From contig NEEC01000008.1 in NCBI GenBank assembly GCA_002189035.1, forward strand, positions 3,286,001 to 3,350,000: 64,000 nt of DNA, read 5' to 3'. Positions 60,901-64,000 of the stretch are shown piece after piece; the stretch's first letter is position 1; each line of letters starts with the position of its first letter. Under the pieces are notes generated by a model. That model searched no databases, had not been told where the DNA came from, and saw only the letters and a list, made by a program, of their open reading frames with translations. The stretch comes from Utricularia gibba. Lineage: Eukaryota; Streptophyta; Magnoliopsida; Lamiales; Lentibulariaceae. A program made the position numbers and the translations under genes.

Positions 60901-63900
60901 AAGTAACCCTAGTGGATATATCTCACGATCAAATTCCATCTCCGGGTCCAACTAGTTACACGCCATACACATATCAGGCATCATACAAAACCGATGAAAA
61001 ACATAAATAGTTGAAAGGTCCACACCTAAAGGTGGATGGAAGTGACCATGAGAAAAATACCTGTAGGAACTCTTCTTGTTTAAAAGGATCAAGCCCTGGA
61101 GATGGATACCATACCTGAAAACGAACAATAACCACTACCTTAAAGGAACACACAAAGTAAAAGATGATGAAACATTTTTTTCATAGGAGAGAAGTCTATA
61201 GAAACTTTTACCTGCATTCCACGGTGGCCATAATCCAACCAGGAGACCTCCTCTATTAAGTTCGTTTTCTCCTCTGTCTGGCCACAAGTCACCCAGAATA
61301 ACTCCACTGAGTCAGACAGTTTCCTTTCCCTACCATCATGCAAATCAAGCAACGAGAGATCCCCATTTCCACGCAGTATCAAACATCTACAGCAGATTGC
61401 AGACAATTTCCCGTCAAAGGTAATCTTCCAAAAGGATCATCTAAACACAAGTACTTTAGACACACCTAGAAGGCTCCCGAGACCAAAAAGCAGGATTGTT
61501 CATGTTACTTCTAATGGTTTCCCTGGGAAGCTGATCAGGGATAAAACGCATCGCCACAGGATGGCCTTTTGCAGTCATGATAGAAAGTTCTCGTACTGTA
61601 GAAAGCTGTTTGTCATTTTATTACTGACGAATGCATGAGGGGTGTTGCTCATTTGCATATATAAGAAAGTCGTAATTTAACTGTGACTAGTTGCAGGATA
61701 AACTAATGTATCACCTCTCTGATTTGAAAATAATTGCAAAATCTTGGTTACCTGAATTTCTGGAGAACTTGATGGTGATAATTCACCAATAAGTTTCACA
61801 TGGAATATGTGAGTATCAAAAGGAGGATAAGTAACCAGTATATAATCCTGGTAAGCATCCATGGCCAATGGTTTTGTCAGCAATGGTTTCCGACATAGTA
61901 GTGAACTTTGATCAAGATGATACCTTGGGTAAAAGAGCAACTCATACCTGCAATTTTGAAACATATGAAAACAACACGATGAGTATACAGGTCTCACAAC
62001 CTGAGGACCATTTTACTAACTAATTTTTTTGCAACATGAATTTTTGCATCAAAGAAAATGGTCAAGACTAATATATATAAAAAAAAAAACACATGCAGGA
62101 CAAAAACACACAAAATAATTTTTCCAAAAAAAAAAAAGTAAACTCTAGAAGGATAGAAAAATCCAGCAGGTCCATGCATATAAACTACAGTTTTATTAAG
62201 GACAGGTCAACTTCTAAATTGCAGGAAGTAAGAGTCAGGTCAGCTTTAAGAATATATTGCTTCTCACGTGTCTGACGAGTTCACATAATTGCAGATAACA
62301 ACAATCTTCCCAACCCACAACAAGCCCTTGCACTGGATTTTTTGCTCCTGGGTAACATCTCCAAACACTCTCCACCGCTTTAACCGCATATCGTGCAAGA
62401 TTAAACCATGGACTCCAGAAATTGCAAGATATGTTCCATCACTACTTGCAGCAACGTGTAGAACAGGCCAGTTTTGTGAAATGTATGATACCTGTTAGAT
62501 TTCAAACATTAAACACAGCATCCCCTGACACACAGGTGATGAGAAAAGATGCAGACTACTGGAAGTACGGTTCTCCACATACTGGAAGAATGAGGTGCAA
62601 CATCTTCAGTTCATCTGTACACTCAGACTGTACAATAAGTAATCGATCTTCACCACAGATAATTTGAAGCGAGTATGTCATTCCCGAAACGCCCCCATTG
62701 AGGCAGCACTTTCCAAAGGAAAAAGCTATTATTCTTTCTGAACATCCTTGCTCAGCAGCATACAGTCTATACCCATGTTCATCCCAGTGCATCAGTGATG
62801 TTCCATCCATCATGGGCTCATACTTAACATCTTGGTTGAATTTAACAACTGGAGAAGAAGCTGAACTCAGACCTATTCGCCGGATAGTAGACATCAATCG
62901 GCATCCAGATACAGACCAAACTATAAGCCCTCTCAACTTCCATCCAACGGAAAATGCAGAACTGTCAGGGGTCCAAGCAATACAATTGACGGGGCCAGTG
63001 TCTTCCACAGAGTACCTGGGAAAAAAAGTTGACGAGTGGAGTTCTATAAGAGTGATACAACACATAGATGTTAAAAAACGAACCAACAAAATGACTATTT
63101 TATATGAGGAATTAGCCCTTCAAAAATATTTTCCTCTCTAAGATCATTCAATTTATCAAACTAGAGGTGATCTAACACGCATCAGAACCAGGAGCCAGTT
63201 TTTTCAGTATTTCAAGGATATGCACATGAATTATGCTCTGCATATTCATGCCAAGTTCCAGTTAAGAGAAGCAAAGACCTTACCCCAATCATTCAAAGAA
63301 ACTGAGCGAATAAATGATGCGGAATTCGCAAGGTCATATAGCTCAACAGTTCCCTTCCGGGTACCTACAGCAAGAATTTGCTGTGTCGGAGACACTGATG
63401 TGCATACGGCCTCCTTAGTATCCAGCCTCATTTCGAAAACGATACCATCAGTTTGTCTCAGACCTTTCTTGCTCACAGAGAATATAGTGATTTCACCATC
63501 AGAAAATAGCACCAGTAGCAGCCATAATGCAATTGAAAACTCAAGATGGACAACTGCAGAAGCTTTTTCTTTGAAATGGTTTAAACCATTGGTATCACCG
63601 ATTTGGCTTCTGTTGGAATTCTGACCGCTGCCTGATTGATAGGACAGTTCACTGGCGCCAAGTTTATCATTCAACCTCACTTGAAGAAAAAAAGCACCGC
63701 AGAACTGTGCAGTAATAACTTTCATCATCATGTAGTACACATCAAAGCAATTCAAAATATGGGAAGTCAAGGTGATATCTAGCTACCATTACAAGAAAAA
63801 AATCATACAGTATGCAATGGGCATACCTCACCCTTCCAAGACATATTATATAGTGATCCATCAGAAAGTCCAATCAGCATGTTTTTGTTATCACAGACGA

Positions 63901-63908
63901 AGTTGCTC
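57952..63908 (-). CDS. RIC1: RIC1 homologue, subunit of the RAB6 guanine-nucleotide exchange complex (5' end outside the window; one frameshift)
   Basis: Twenty coding exons, in transcript order: 63827-63908, 63284-63704, 62583-63015, 62268-62491, 61752-61947, 61466-61605, 61212-61386, 61061-61114, 60772-60951, 60412-60524, 59932-60108, 59637-59694, 59406-59465, 59279-59320, 59065-59195, 58850-58985, 58693-58770, 58325-58441, 58120-58182 and 57952-58038. These give about 989 codons, lacking the N-terminus. WD40-like repeats (LIGLSDGSLYNMSWKGE, VNCIAWTPDSSAFSVGWKLRG, TYLAISGVHGLILHD) precede the RIC1 helical domain (ILHCLLRHLLQRDK, LIRNFPEYYDVVVSVARK, SHASYLMSGKELSKLVAF, KEWIVVLATLLRRSEVLFDLFR). 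RIC1 with RGP1 activates RAB6/YPT6 at the Golgi. At 63283-63286 the DWG|YSVED junction is one base short: a G4 run where five would keep phase. Everything else joins in frame. Confidence 0.94.
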
Positions 63909-64000
63909 CTGTCAGTTAAGGGAAGGTATCATTTAGAATGAAAAACAAAAATGATTAAGCTGAACAACATTTTTAATAAGAATCATCAACAGACAAATTT
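63909..64000 (-). other. Intronic sequence of RIC1 at the window edge
   Basis: AT-rich sequence upstream of the TGACAG acceptor at 63909. No coding exon was seen, so the preceding exons lie outside the window. Confidence 0.5.

Overview
This window is nuclear DNA from a flowering plant, most likely a eudicot. The evidence is spliced genes with short AT-rich GT-AG introns, plant-only families (CESA cellulose synthase, SWEET, CASP-like, BYPASS1, PATROL1, CCD1, ATAB2) and plant promoter motifs (site II TGGGCY and telo-box AAACCCTA). A lamiid/asterid source is only a guess. There are no rRNA, tRNA or CRISPR features and no intact transposon. The region is gene-dense: 21 protein-coding loci in 64 kb, two of them cut by the window edges. 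All gene models were built by hand from splice sites, reading phase and recalled family sequences. Reading phase closes exactly in every complete gene except where noted.

Layout: TWD1/FKBP42 5' end (-, 47-468); ATAB2 (-, 1025-2451); tRNA-dihydrouridine synthase (+, 2778-5207), sharing a 326-bp bidirectional promoter with ATAB2; CCD1 (+, 5800-8878); twin-CX9C mitoribosomal protein mS37-like (+, 9683-10358); CESA3-like (+, 11858-16641); NOG1 (+, 17557-19584); PATROL1 (+, 20334-28706, 26 coding exons); SECE2-like (+, 29440-30313); ARM-repeat protein (-, 30490-31405); eEF1B beta/delta (+, 31903-33463); NF-YC (-, 33964-34611); SWEET (-, 35591-36970); DHHC palmitoyltransferase (+, 38378-40371); a 2.5-kb AT-rich gap; CASP-like (+, 42878-43810); GH3 beta-glucosidase (-, 43911-46105); sphingoid base kinase LCBK2 (+, 47091-49172); MSL1 (+, 49735-51789); receptor-like kinase (+, 52868-54755); BPS1-like (+, 56157-57155); RIC1 (-, 57952-63908, 5' end outside the window).

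The genes form no pathway cluster. They are housekeeping and developmental genes acting in chloroplast (ATAB2, SECE2), mitochondrion (mS37, MSL1, probably LCBK2), cell wall and membrane traffic (CESA3, PATROL1, RIC1, SWEET, CASPL, GH3) and translation or ribosome assembly (eEF1B, NOG1, DUS). No undescribed multi-gene system was found.

The strongest anomaly is technical or evolutionary. Six otherwise well-conserved genes are each broken by small frameshifts, all at short homopolymers: CESA3, the ARM gene, SWEET, the DHHC gene, GH3 (two opposite shifts) and RIC1. Conservation resumes in the new frame each time, which fits base-call or assembly errors better than pseudogenes. Real gene-structure oddities include three GC-AG introns, a stop codon split by an intron (eEF1B), a 63-nt intron whose retention would add an in-frame hydrophobic N-terminus (SECE2), an 8-nt start exon (PATROL1) and a 15-nt microexon (CCD1).
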